NCBI RefSeq assembly: GCF_001922985.1
Contig: NZ_MRUH01000125.1
Coordinates: 54,415-118,414, forward strand
Direction of reading: 5' to 3'
Source: Teredinibacter waterburyi
GTDB lineage: Bacteria > Pseudomonadota > Gammaproteobacteria > Pseudomonadales > Cellvibrionaceae
Length of the DNA: 64,000 nucleotides
The position numbers and the translations under genes were made by a program. Below, one piece after another: positions 49,201 to 57,303 of the stretch (the first letter of the stretch is position 1; every line of letters starts with the position of its first letter). The notes beneath the pieces are model-generated. The model was not told where the DNA came from, did no database searches, and saw only the letters and a list, made by a program, of their open reading frames with translations.

Positions 49201-51168
49201 AAACCCATCACTCTCCGCTTCTTTGCGCCATACCGCCTCAAAAGCATGTTCAAAAAGCGCTTTAACCGAGTGAACATCAACTGTAAGATTTTGGCCAAGA
49301 CTCAATTCAAAATCGTGCAACCACACACAGCTATTATCTTTTTTGGTGATTTGATGAGGCCGTTCGCCCAACACCCGCAAACCCAAATGCTCTAGTACCG
49401 GAATAATATCGGAAAGAATAATAGGTGTATTTATATGCATAACGCGAAAGCGAATATTGCGACTATCACTGCCCAGCGGTTGATAAAAATTCATCACCAC
49501 ATCGTGTTCGTCTTCGAGCTGTTCAAGTAGCTTTATATCTTGGACCGCCGCACGCGCATCTAAATCTTCTTGGTACCCCGAGGTAAAAGCATTTTTGTAG
49601 GTATTGTAGTAGCTAACGCCTTTCGTCTCGCCCATCTCTTCTATTAACGAACTGCGTAAATGGTCATCCCAGTTACGCGTCATATCAACAATATCGGCTT
49701 CGAGCAGTTGCGGATCGAACGCTGGGCAACTGTCTTTATCTATACGATAGATAAATTGAGCACGCACTAAACTCGATTCAGAAAAGAAGGTATTAAAGTC
49801 AAAGTCACTAGAACCTAAAACATTGCTTAAATAATTCTGCATCTTTTGGCGAATAACGGTACTGTAAATATCTTTTGGGACAAAAACATTAAACGTAACG
49901 AAGTTGCCAAACGGATCGCGGCGAGTGATTAAACGCACTAGATGGCGTTCGTTTAGATTGGCAATTGCAACCACACTATTAAACAATGTTTCGGTATCTG
50001 ACTGGACCAACTCGTCGCGGGGATAGTTATCGATCACACGACGTAGGTTTTTGCCATCGTGGCTGTCTGGCGCTACACCGGTACGGTCGATTATTTCCTG
50101 CACTTTTGTGCGCAAGATCGGAATATCCAGCACACTCATCATATAAACATCATAGGTGAATAAGCCTAAAAACCGTACCTCACCACACACTTTACCGGCA
50201 TCGTCATATTTTTTTATGACCACATAATCGGGGTACGCCGAGCGGTGAACGCTGCTGCGTGTCGATGCCTTAGAGAAACAAATCGCCTCATCACGATCAT
50301 AGAAGTTGCGCATCCCTTCACTGAAATCACTATAAGTAAAGCGGCTTTCCTGAATGCCTACACGACGAAAAATCCCTAACCGCGCATCGGCATTTTCCGT
50401 CAGGGTGAGCTCGCCCGCCGCATCACTCAGGTCATATTCCCGATAACCCAGAAACGCGAAATGCCGATGCCGAAGCCAACCAAGAAACTCTTGCAGCTCT
50501 TGCCTCGCATAGGCGGTAGCGGGCATATTGACCAGACCACTGCTGGTAGCATCAATTTTTTCTAGAACGGCTTGATGGTCTTCTACCACCACAGCAAGAT
50601 CTTCGAGCACGGATACTAAGGTATCCCGAATTTCATGCAGTTCAGCATCAATGGTGTGTAGGCTCACCTCGATATAGATCAAAGCTTCGCGAGATGCGCC
50701 GGCAATGGGCTGTGGAGCTGGGTGATTAGTAAGCGTTGACTGAACCGCTAAACCATTCTGCTCGCGGCTGATGTTCAACACCGTACTTTTAATAATATGT
50801 ATGGGCGCGTCCAAGCCTTGCAGGGCAATTCTTACAGTGTCAACCAAGAAAGGCATGTCACGCTGTAGAATCACAATAACCGTTCGCCCACACTGCCAGC
50901 CATGCTCATCAAGCGTGGGATTGTAAACCGAGGCGCGCGGCGATTTCCCCGGCGCTGATTTTAAGTTTAACCATAGCGCATAACACAGACCGTAAAGATC
51001 CGCATAGACACGCCCCATCCACTCTTCTAAAGGGAAGCGCTGCAGATATACGCGCAGAAACGCCTGAAACGAAACGCTCTCGCTCGGCTCACAATGCTCG
51101 CCAGCCCAGATCACAAATTGATCAACAAAGTGCTGACGATTATTTAAGCTCGATAAATTTATATCCAC
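46264..51168 (-). CDS. gdhB: NAD-specific glutamate dehydrogenase, large (~180 kDa) type
   Basis: Converts glutamate to 2-oxoglutarate with NAD+; large (L-180) class of GDH. I choose the GTG at 51168 (MDINLSSLNNRQHFVDQFV), because GAGGGA stands 6 bases upstream; an ATG at 51276 adds 36 unlikely residues. This gives 1634 aa. An N-terminal ACT-like regulatory region (to about 650) precedes the catalytic domain with GGLRWSDR, KAQQVKNAVIVPTGAKGGFV, the Rossmann-like GIGDMAGDVFGNGML, and DLIWNGGIGTYVK. A helical C-terminus follows. Length fits the family. DUF2835 follows on the same strand. Confidence 0.96.
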   Translation of the reverse strand: MDINLSSLNNRQHFVDQFVIWAGEHCEPSESVSFQAFLRVYLQRFPLEEWMGRVYADLYGLCYALWLNLKSAPGKSPRASVYNPTLDEHGWQCGRTVIVILQRDMPFLVDTVRIALQGLDAPIHIIKSTVLNISREQNGLAVQSTLTNHPAPQPIAGASREALIYIEVSLHTIDAELHEIRDTLVSVLEDLAVVVEDHQAVLEKIDATSSGLVNMPATAYARQELQEFLGWLRHRHFAFLGYREYDLSDAAGELTLTENADARLGIFRRVGIQESRFTYSDFSEGMRNFYDRDEAICFSKASTRSSVHRSAYPDYVVIKKYDDAGKVCGEVRFLGLFTYDVYMMSVLDIPILRTKVQEIIDRTGVAPDSHDGKNLRRVIDNYPRDELVQSDTETLFNSVVAIANLNERHLVRLITRRDPFGNFVTFNVFVPKDIYSTVIRQKMQNYLSNVLGSSDFDFNTFFSESSLVRAQFIYRIDKDSCPAFDPQLLEADIVDMTRNWDDHLRSSLIEEMGETKGVSYYNTYKNAFTSGYQEDLDARAAVQDIKLLEQLEDEHDVVMNFYQPLGSDSRNIRFRVMHINTPIILSDIIPVLEHLGLRVLGERPHQITKKDNSCVWLHDFELSLGQNLTVDVHSVKALFEHAFEAVWRKEAESDGFNKLVLGARLHWREVCLLRGYAGYMKQTGFSEDQAFIAETLLNHADITRNLVALFKAMFEPRVNRESKSAEKIQERSERLKAKIVESLEQVSNLNEDRVLRRYLDFMLGTLRTNYFQLDRFAADPSQPKSYISYKFSPRTIADIPEPRPEFEIYVYSPRVEGVHLRGGKVARGGLRWSDRLQDYRTEVLGLVKAQQVKNAVIVPTGAKGGFVCKLPLLNPTREAFLEEGIACYKIFIQGLLDITDNLVEGKVVPPENVIRRDEDDPYLVVAADKGTATFSDIANEISLQYNHWLGDAFASGGSQGYDHKGMGITAKGAWVSVQRHFREQGVDIQHQDFTVIGIGDMAGDVFGNGMLLSRHIRLTAAFNHMHIFIDPQPDAASSFIERHRLFDTPRTNWADYNPALISEGGGVFLRSAKSISITPQMREAFAITAQKLTPTELISALLKAPVDLIWNGGIGTYVKSASESHAAVGDKANDGLRVNGKDLRCKVFGEGGNLGMTQLGRVEFCLNNGASNTDFIDNAAGVDCSDHEVNIKILLDELVAQGDLTGKQRNQLLLDMTDEVAALVLQNNYRQTQAISLAKFQASARSNEYRRFINYLENQGRLNRALEFIPTDEEIVERQGHGKSLTRPELSVLLSYAKVMLKEALTNSDIGEDETIATAIESAFPHTLATKFPQELYRHRLRREIVGTQVANDMINNLGITVAHRLLETTGASTVDISKAYVVSREVFQFEAFQHYIKSLDNRVSSEFQAELMTNMIRRVRRGTRWFLRNRRMNLSPKDDIPRFTNGLELVYQSTREYAQGSAKEAWQQRSERYSEQGVPDEWALRLAMPDNLFSGLGVVESAHKAGADLGLASQLFVQLLDRLDLNWFATQLSEVKVESYWQALARESFLDELEAQLRSLTVALIAYLEHNKGLDIDNLVSQWYSDHELLVHRWKQMVNEVQGAQVTDYAMFSVALRELVDLVQSTEHILLQV

Positions 51169-51452
51169 GCAGATTCCCTCTATAGCGCCCAGTAGCCATA
51201 TATGCCAAAACGGGCGGTTGATAATTGGCGTTTTGCCCCTACATAAGCATAGCTTATTCGTCGGCATCTTCCGCAACGAGGGAACCGACTAGAGCACGCT
51301 GAGTCTATAGCGTCGCTAAAGCAAACATTTGGGCTGTGGCCCAACCCCCGCTGAAGCTGATAACTCCGCGGGTAGTTTCACAACTTTTATAATAATTTCA
51401 ATATGTTAACTAACTACAACCGTTAACCAATTAGCATAAGGTATTTGCCTCG

Positions 51453-52415
51453 ATGACCATCAAGACCAGCATCCAAAACTTGCGTCAGTGGCTCGACAGC
51501 CAAATTGTAGGACAACCCCACTTAATCGACCGATTACTTATCGCGCTAATTGCCGATGGCCACCTACTTGTTGAGGGCGCGCCGGGCTTAGCGAAAACCA
51601 AAGCCATTAAAACCCTTGCCGACGGCATTGAAGGTGATTTCCATCGCGTACAATTTACCCCGGATTTACTGCCGTCCGATGTAACCGGCACGGATATTTA
51701 TCGACCAGAGTCCGGCACCTTCGAATTTCAGTCCGGGCCGATATTCCACAACTTAGTACTGGCTGATGAAATCAACCGTGCCCCGGCTAAGGTTCAGTCC
51801 GCGCTTCTCGAAGCTATGGCCGAACGACAAATTAGTGTTGGTCGCTCAACCTATAAACTACCCGAGCTGTTTTTGGTGATGGCGACGCAGAACCCGATCG
51901 AGCAAGAAGGGACTTACCCACTACCAGAAGCACAACTCGATCGCTTTTTAATGCATGTAAAGGTCGACTTCCCCAACGCCGAAGCTGAGCGCGAAATTCT
52001 ACGCTTAAGCCGCGCCGAATCCCGTCACACCGAGGTCGCGAAACTTGAGCACCGCGTTTTACAAAGCGAATTATTTAGCGCACGCGCCGAAGCGCTGGAT
52101 ATTCACATGGCCGACGCTGTCGAGGAATACATCGTCCAGCTTACTCAAGCTACACGTCAGCCCGAAGTTTACAGCGCAGACTTACGTCGTTGGCTTGAGT
52201 TTGGCGTGAGCCCACGGGCAACCATCAGTCTCGATCGCTGTTCCCGCGCCCATGCCTGGATGAAAGGCAATGACTATGTTAGCCCCGACGATGTACGCGC
52301 TGTTGTGCACGATGTTTTTCGTCACCGCCTTATTCTGACTTTTGAAGCCGAAGCTCAGGGGCAAACCGCCGACAAGATTATCGACGAAATTCTAAACTGC
52401 GTGCCGATCGCTTAA
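51453..52415 (+). CDS. MoxR-family AAA+ ATPase
   Basis: Chaperone-like AAA+ ATPase (320 aa), first gene of a MoxR/Bat-type operon. Walker A is unusual but in-family (LLVEGAPGLAKTKAIKTL), with Walker B LVLADEINRAP and the sensor region LVMATQNPIEQEGTYPLPEAQLDRF. The C-terminal MoxR lid domain is present. AAGG lies upstream of the ATG. The next gene (DUF58) starts 13 bases downstream. MoxR proteins assist activation of partner VWA proteins; partners here are probably the BatA/BatB products. Confidence 0.96.
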   Translation: MTIKTSIQNLRQWLDSQIVGQPHLIDRLLIALIADGHLLVEGAPGLAKTKAIKTLADGIEGDFHRVQFTPDLLPSDVTGTDIYRPESGTFEFQSGPIFHNLVLADEINRAPAKVQSALLEAMAERQISVGRSTYKLPELFLVMATQNPIEQEGTYPLPEAQLDRFLMHVKVDFPNAEAEREILRLSRAESRHTEVAKLEHRVLQSELFSARAEALDIHMADAVEEYIVQLTQATRQPEVYSADLRRWLEFGVSPRATISLDRCSRAHAWMKGNDYVSPDDVRAVVHDVFRHRLILTFEAEAQGQTADKIIDEILNCVPIA

Positions 52416-52427
52416 CGAGGGGCGAAT

Positions 52428-53519
52428 ATGTTGCAGTCGGTATTTACACGCGCGTCTAAACCCAACAACGCGACTACGCAGGCCACGCAAAAACCCGGTT
52501 TTGGTGTTCACACTAGTACCGACGAGCTTTTGCAGCTGCGCTATCTCGCCAAAGATATTCGCTTAGAAACCCGCAAAAAAAGCACATCGATTGTTGCAGG
52601 TGATAGCGCCACCAATTATCGCGGCCGCGGTATGGAGTTTGCGGAAGTTCGGCTGTATCAGCCTGGCGACGATGTTCGCAACATCGACTGGCGAGTTACC
52701 GCGCGCACCACAGAAACCTATACCAAACTTTTTCAAGAAGAACGCGAAAGGCCCGTGTACCTCGTAGTAGACCAACGCGCGAGTATGTTTTTTGGCAGCG
52801 TAACGCAATTTAAATCTGTGTACGCCGCAACTATCGCGTCGGTTTTGGCTTGGGCGGCACTCCAAAATAATGATCGAATTGGTGCGCTATTATTTTCCGA
52901 CCATCACAGCAAAGATTTACGCGCACGTCGTGGCAAACACGCCGTACTGCGGTTTATTCACGAACTTTGCGAACTCAACCAAGCGCTGAGTTCGCCGATA
53001 GCTGAGGCTGAACACCCACAAATAAATGAAAACGATTCAACCGGTAATGTTTTAGACGCTCGCGCGTTAAGTGCGTACGCTTCCGGTTCAATTCGATCAG
53101 CATCAAGCAAAGTTACACTCGACACTATTCTCACGGATATTCGACGTGTAGCGCGCCCTGGGAGTGCGGTATTTATTATCAGTGACTTCAATGACTTCAG
53201 CCACGACTCGGAAAAATCTCTAGCGCTGCTAGGACGTCATACCGAGACAAGTCTCATCCACACCTATGACCCGCTCGAACAACAGCTTCCCAGTGCCCAT
53301 AGCTTAACAATTTCCGACGGTGAACAACGATTGTCTATCAGCGCGGGCGCTAATTCCTTCCGCAAAAACTTTCGGCAAAACTGGCTGGATCATCAGCAAC
53401 AACTACAAGCCGCTGCAACGAACACCGGCGCAAAACTTATCGACTGCCCAGTCAATATCGAGCCGACAGATTTTATTCGGAATGTTTTCGTCAACAAAAA
53501 ACGTAAGGGAGGCCGCTAA
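52428..53519 (+). CDS. DUF58 domain protein
   Basis: Probable soluble VWA-like adaptor (363 aa). The family signature is clear: YRGRGMEFAEVRLYQPGDD, VRNIDWRVTART, and YTKLFQEERERPVYLVVDQ. A C-terminal VWA-like part contains DYIVSD-like ISDFNDFS. It follows MoxR by 13 bases and is followed at once by the DUF4381 gene, as in other MoxR-DUF58-Bat clusters. Function in detail is unknown. Confidence 0.94.
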   Translation: MLQSVFTRASKPNNATTQATQKPGFGVHTSTDELLQLRYLAKDIRLETRKKSTSIVAGDSATNYRGRGMEFAEVRLYQPGDDVRNIDWRVTARTTETYTKLFQEERERPVYLVVDQRASMFFGSVTQFKSVYAATIASVLAWAALQNNDRIGALLFSDHHSKDLRARRGKHAVLRFIHELCELNQALSSPIAEAEHPQINENDSTGNVLDARALSAYASGSIRSASSKVTLDTILTDIRRVARPGSAVFIISDFNDFSHDSEKSLALLGRHTETSLIHTYDPLEQQLPSAHSLTISDGEQRLSISAGANSFRKNFRQNWLDHQQQLQAAATNTGAKLIDCPVNIEPTDFIRNVFVNKKRKGGR

Positions 53520-53520
53520 A

Positions 53521-54120
53521 ATGGATACCCCTAGCCCGCTTATGCCTGTACCTTATTCACAATCACAATCGGCGCAAATGCCGGCGCATGCACAGCAACA
53601 ACCCAATGCTGAACAATTATTAGCGCAGATGGAAGATGTTATTACGCCAGAGCCCGTTAGCCAGTTGCCCATCGCGATCGGCTGGTGGATACTACTTGGA
53701 TTAATTATCGCCAGTACTACAGCGGTCATTATTACCCTGCGCAAGCGTGCAGCCGCGCGTCGTTATAGAAAACGAGCCTTGGCAGAATTAAAAACACTGC
53801 GCACACAACAAGCGTCCAGCGTACACGACATAGCAACCTTATTAAAACGAACTTATATCAACGCTTTTGCACTACGTAACAATCGTCATGCACGCAACAA
53901 AATTGCCACAGCCACCAGCGACGAATGGAAGAAATTACTAATAGCCAGCTACCCCGCAAACAAATTAACGCAAGCGGATACCGACCTACTAGATAGTATG
54001 TGTTCGAATAGTATCTATGCAAAGCAAAGCGACGTTAGTGCCCAGACGCTGCTGACATTTACCGAGCGCTGGATAAAAAATCACAGAATCACCGCAACAA
54101 CACTCACGGAGGTCAACTAG
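53521..54120 (+). CDS. DUF4381-type single-pass membrane protein
   Basis: Small Bat-operon protein (199 aa). The start is the ATG at 53521 (MDTPSPLMPVPYSQSQ), preceded by GGGAGG; an upstream in-frame reading would overlap DUF58 and is rejected. A Gln-rich N-terminus is followed by a Pro/Val segment and one membrane helix (WWILLGLIIASTTAVIITL, near residue 60). The C-terminal domain is basic and helical (RRYRKRALAELKTL). It ends at the base before batA starts. Confidence 0.88.
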   Translation: MDTPSPLMPVPYSQSQSAQMPAHAQQQPNAEQLLAQMEDVITPEPVSQLPIAIGWWILLGLIIASTTAVIITLRKRAAARRYRKRALAELKTLRTQQASSVHDIATLLKRTYINAFALRNNRHARNKIATATSDEWKKLLIASYPANKLTQADTDLLDSMCSNSIYAKQSDVSAQTLLTFTERWIKNHRITATTLTEVN

Positions 54121-55125
54121 ATGTTTCAGTTTGACTGGCCTTGGGCTTTTTTGCTCGCTCCGTTACCGCTAATCACTTACTTTCTATTGCCGAGGGTACA
54201 GCGCCAAGACACAGCAATTAAAGTGCCCTTCTTTAATATTGCCAACAGGCTTTATCAGCAGGACTCACTGAGCAGCGCTAAAGCTAAACATATAAAACTC
54301 TTTTCACTCGTTGCGATGTGGTTGTTACTCATTGCCAGTGCAGCGCGTCCACAATGGTTAGGAGATGAAATTACCCTGCCCACCACAGGTCGCGACTTAT
54401 TGGTTGCCGTAGACATTTCCGGCAGTATGCAAACACCCGATATGATCGTTAAAGATCAACAAATAGCGCGCATATTAGTGGTTAAGTACGTTGTTAAAGA
54501 TTTTATCGAACGCCGCAAATCTGACCGATTAGGCTTAATATTATTTGGCTCTCAGGCTTACCTACAAGCCCCGCTTACTTTCGACAGAAAAACCGTCGGC
54601 AAATTAATGGAAGAGGCACAATTAGGATTTGCGGGTGAACAAACGGCCATTGGTGATGCCATAGGGCTTGCCGTTAAGCGCTTACGTGATCGTCCGGCCG
54701 AAGAACGTATACTTATATTGTTAACCGATGGCGCCAATACCGCTGGCGAAGTCGCGCCGCGACAAGCCGCCGACTTAGCAAAGCAAGCCGGCGTTAAAAT
54801 CTATACCGTTGGCGTTGGCGCCAACGAGATGATTCAACGCAGTGGTTTCTTTGGCAGTTTTGCACGCAAAGTTAATCCGTCAGCAGAACTTGATGAAGAC
54901 ACTCTAAACTATATTGCCGATACAACCGGTGGCCGCTATTTTCGCGCCCACAACCCAGAGGAACTGCAGCAAATCTACGGGCTAATTGATCAGCTAGAGC
55001 CGATCGAGCAAGACGGTGAAACCCTTCGCCCCGTGTCGGCCTTATTTATGTGGCCCCTCGCCTTAGCCTTACTACTCAGTATGTTTAGCGCATTATTTTA
55101 TCAACAGAGAGCTACAACCCCATGA
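54121..55125 (+). CDS. batA: BatA-like VWA protein
   Basis: Membrane-anchored von Willebrand A protein (334 aa). Helices flank the VWA domain: about residues 8-24 and 57-76 at the N-terminus and one near the C-terminus (MWPLALALLLSMFSALF). The MIDAS metal site is intact: VAVDISGSMQTPDM (DxSxS), then LGLILFGSQAYLQAPLTFD and ILLTDGANTAG. It follows DUF4381 without a gap and overlaps batB by 4 bases. Role inferred from Bacteroides/Leptospira aerotolerance (Bat) clusters. Confidence 0.94.
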   Translation: MFQFDWPWAFLLAPLPLITYFLLPRVQRQDTAIKVPFFNIANRLYQQDSLSSAKAKHIKLFSLVAMWLLLIASAARPQWLGDEITLPTTGRDLLVAVDISGSMQTPDMIVKDQQIARILVVKYVVKDFIERRKSDRLGLILFGSQAYLQAPLTFDRKTVGKLMEEAQLGFAGEQTAIGDAIGLAVKRLRDRPAEERILILLTDGANTAGEVAPRQAADLAKQAGVKIYTVGVGANEMIQRSGFFGSFARKVNPSAELDEDTLNYIADTTGGRYFRAHNPEELQQIYGLIDQLEPIEQDGETLRPVSALFMWPLALALLLSMFSALFYQQRATTP

Positions 55126-57239
55126 GTGACTTTCTGACTTACATTTCTACGCAACTGGTCGCAAACTTTCATTTTTTGCGCCCATTCTGGCTATTAGCCC
55201 TCTTGCCAAGCTTTTATATGTTTGTAGTGTTAATCCGCAAGCAAAGTCGTGCTAGCGATTGGCAACAGCTAGTAGCCCCCCATTTATTAACAGCACTCGT
55301 CGACGGCAGCGCATTAAAACGTAGCCGCGTTCCGCTGTGGTTCCTGCTTATATGTTGGTGTGTTATTACCATCGCACTAGCTGGGCCCACTTGGCAAAAA
55401 CGCGCAATGCCGGTTCACAAAGAAACATCTGCACTGGTTATCGTGTGGGATATGTCGCCCTCAATGTTGGCAGAAGATATCAAACCATCGCGACTGGTAC
55501 GCAGTCGCTTAAAATTAATCGACCTACTTAACGAGCGTCGCCAGGGCTTAACCGCATTGATTGCCTACAGTGGCGATGCGCATGTGGTGACACCACTCAC
55601 CGATGATACCGACACCATTATTAACCTACTTGGCGGCTTAGAGCCCGGTATGATGCCATCCGCGGGAAGCAATACCGAGCAAGCACTGGAAACCGCACAA
55701 CAATTACTAAAAGACGGCGGTGTCGTAAGTGGTGATATCGTAATCTTAACCGACGGAATAGCCAATGACGCTCGCCCGCGACTCGAGCAATTACAATACG
55801 GTTCTCCACATCGGCTGACCATTTGGGGAATTGGAACAACCGAGGGCGCACCTATCCCTGCAGCTAACGGTGGCTTTATTTACGATAGCAATCGCATCAT
55901 GGTCATCGCCCGATTAGACAGTAAACAACTAAGCGATATTGCAGTCGATCTCGGCGGCCTCTATGTGCCTTTCGCGAATAGCAGCCTGGACATCGATACC
56001 ATAAAATCTTTTGCGTTTAATTCAGGGCAAGACCAAATCGAAGCCACCGAAAGATTATTCGATGCGTGGTATGAAACGGGCCCGTGGTTGGTGTTATTCA
56101 TTCTGCCAATAGTTGCGCTCGCATTTAGACGCGGTTTAGTTTTGACTCTACCGCTATTATTTTTCGTTCTGCAAACACCAACTGTAGACGCACAGAGCCA
56201 AGCGAACCAGATCGCTTCTTCCGCTGCGCCTTCATCAGCACACTCATCCGTTTGGACCAACCTATGGGAAACAGCCGATCAACAAGGCTATCAAGCGTTG
56301 CAAAACGGCGATGCCGAGGCGGCAGCCAATACCTTTAAGGATGAACAGTGGCGTGCTATTGCAAATTACAAAAACAATAATTATCAGGCCGCGATAGAAG
56401 GCTTCGGCGGCGATAGTGCTTCGGAACACTACAACCGGGGTAACGCTTTAACACGTAGCGGTGACTATGATGGCGCCATCGAAGCCTATAAAAAAGCACT
56501 AGGGAAAAACTCAGCGTTAAGCCAAGCGGAAAATAATCTAAAAATTGCCGAAGCACTTAAGGAGCTGCAACAACAGCAGTCGAGCGAATCGGAAGATAAT
56601 CAAAACAGTGACGATAGCAAAAAAAACGAGAGCGGCCAGAATGGTCAAGAGGGCCAAGATGGACAGCAATCCGATCAAGACCAGCAATCAAAATCGGACT
56701 CGCAAGACTCAGATAACCAATCGCAACAAGGCGATGACCAACAGCAACAGAGTTCGAGTGACAGCAACTCGGATGAGAACGAACAGCGCAACGACGGTCA
56801 AAGTGATAGCGAACAATCTAATACCGACAAAAATTCAGGTACCGAACAAACTCAAGCCAGCAAACAAGAACAACAAGCACTTGAAGATACCTACGGGAAC
56901 AATGATGACAAGCAAGAGTTCGGACAGAAGCCTGATGAAGCTGACCAAGAACAGCAACAGTCTGATACCAAACAACAACTAGCTGAAGATCCGTTAGAGC
57001 CAGCCGACGAGAGCGCTGAAGAAAATAGTAAGCAACAGGCTAGAGTAGTCAGTGAGATGACGCCAGAGCAGCAAGAAGCGGAACAAGCGCTAGACCAATG
57101 GTTAAGAAAAGTGCCCGACGACCCGAGTGGATTATTACGCAATAAATTTAACTATCAGTACCGTGAACGGCAACGCTCAGCTTTACAGCAAAACAATATG
57201 CGAACACCCGATGGGAAATCACAAGAACAACGCTGGTAG
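55122..57239 (+). CDS. batB: BatB/BatC fusion: VWA plus TPR and acidic Gln-rich tail
   Basis: A 705-aa fusion. The N-terminal half is BatB-like: two membrane helices, VWA MIDAS in VIVWDMSPSMLAEDI and LTALIAYSGDAHVVTPLTDD, then a membrane helix near residue 325. The middle has TPR-type repeats (SASEHYNRGNALTRSGDYDGAIEAYKKAL). From about residue 485 to 640 it is an extreme Gln/Ser/Asp/Asn-rich low-complexity segment (roughly 56570-57040). The end is basic and helical (EQALDQWLRKVPDDPSGLLRNKFNYQYRERQ). In many genomes BatB and BatC are separate genes. Confidence 0.93.
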   Translation: MSDFLTYISTQLVANFHFLRPFWLLALLPSFYMFVVLIRKQSRASDWQQLVAPHLLTALVDGSALKRSRVPLWFLLICWCVITIALAGPTWQKRAMPVHKETSALVIVWDMSPSMLAEDIKPSRLVRSRLKLIDLLNERRQGLTALIAYSGDAHVVTPLTDDTDTIINLLGGLEPGMMPSAGSNTEQALETAQQLLKDGGVVSGDIVILTDGIANDARPRLEQLQYGSPHRLTIWGIGTTEGAPIPAANGGFIYDSNRIMVIARLDSKQLSDIAVDLGGLYVPFANSSLDIDTIKSFAFNSGQDQIEATERLFDAWYETGPWLVLFILPIVALAFRRGLVLTLPLLFFVLQTPTVDAQSQANQIASSAAPSSAHSSVWTNLWETADQQGYQALQNGDAEAAANTFKDEQWRAIANYKNNNYQAAIEGFGGDSASEHYNRGNALTRSGDYDGAIEAYKKALGKNSALSQAENNLKIAEALKELQQQQSSESEDNQNSDDSKKNESGQNGQEGQDGQQSDQDQQSKSDSQDSDNQSQQGDDQQQQSSSDSNSDENEQRNDGQSDSEQSNTDKNSGTEQTQASKQEQQALEDTYGNNDDKQEFGQKPDEADQEQQQSDTKQQLAEDPLEPADESAEENSKQQARVVSEMTPEQQEAEQALDQWLRKVPDDPSGLLRNKFNYQYRERQRSALQQNNMRTPDGKSQEQRW

Positions 57240-57303
57240 TTAACTAAAGCGACTAGTCAATAATCAACACCTAAGCAAACCGTTAGTGGATTACATAAAG
57301 AAC

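Noticed and set aside
53320..53520. Longer N-terminus for the DUF4381-type protein
   Set aside because: It would overlap the DUF58 gene in another frame, while the ATG at 53521 has a strong GGGAGG site.
56545..56982. 145-codon Lys/Thr-rich frame inside batB/C
   Set aside because: It comes from the low-complexity CAG/AAC-type codons of the Gln/Ser/Asp-rich spacer read in another frame.
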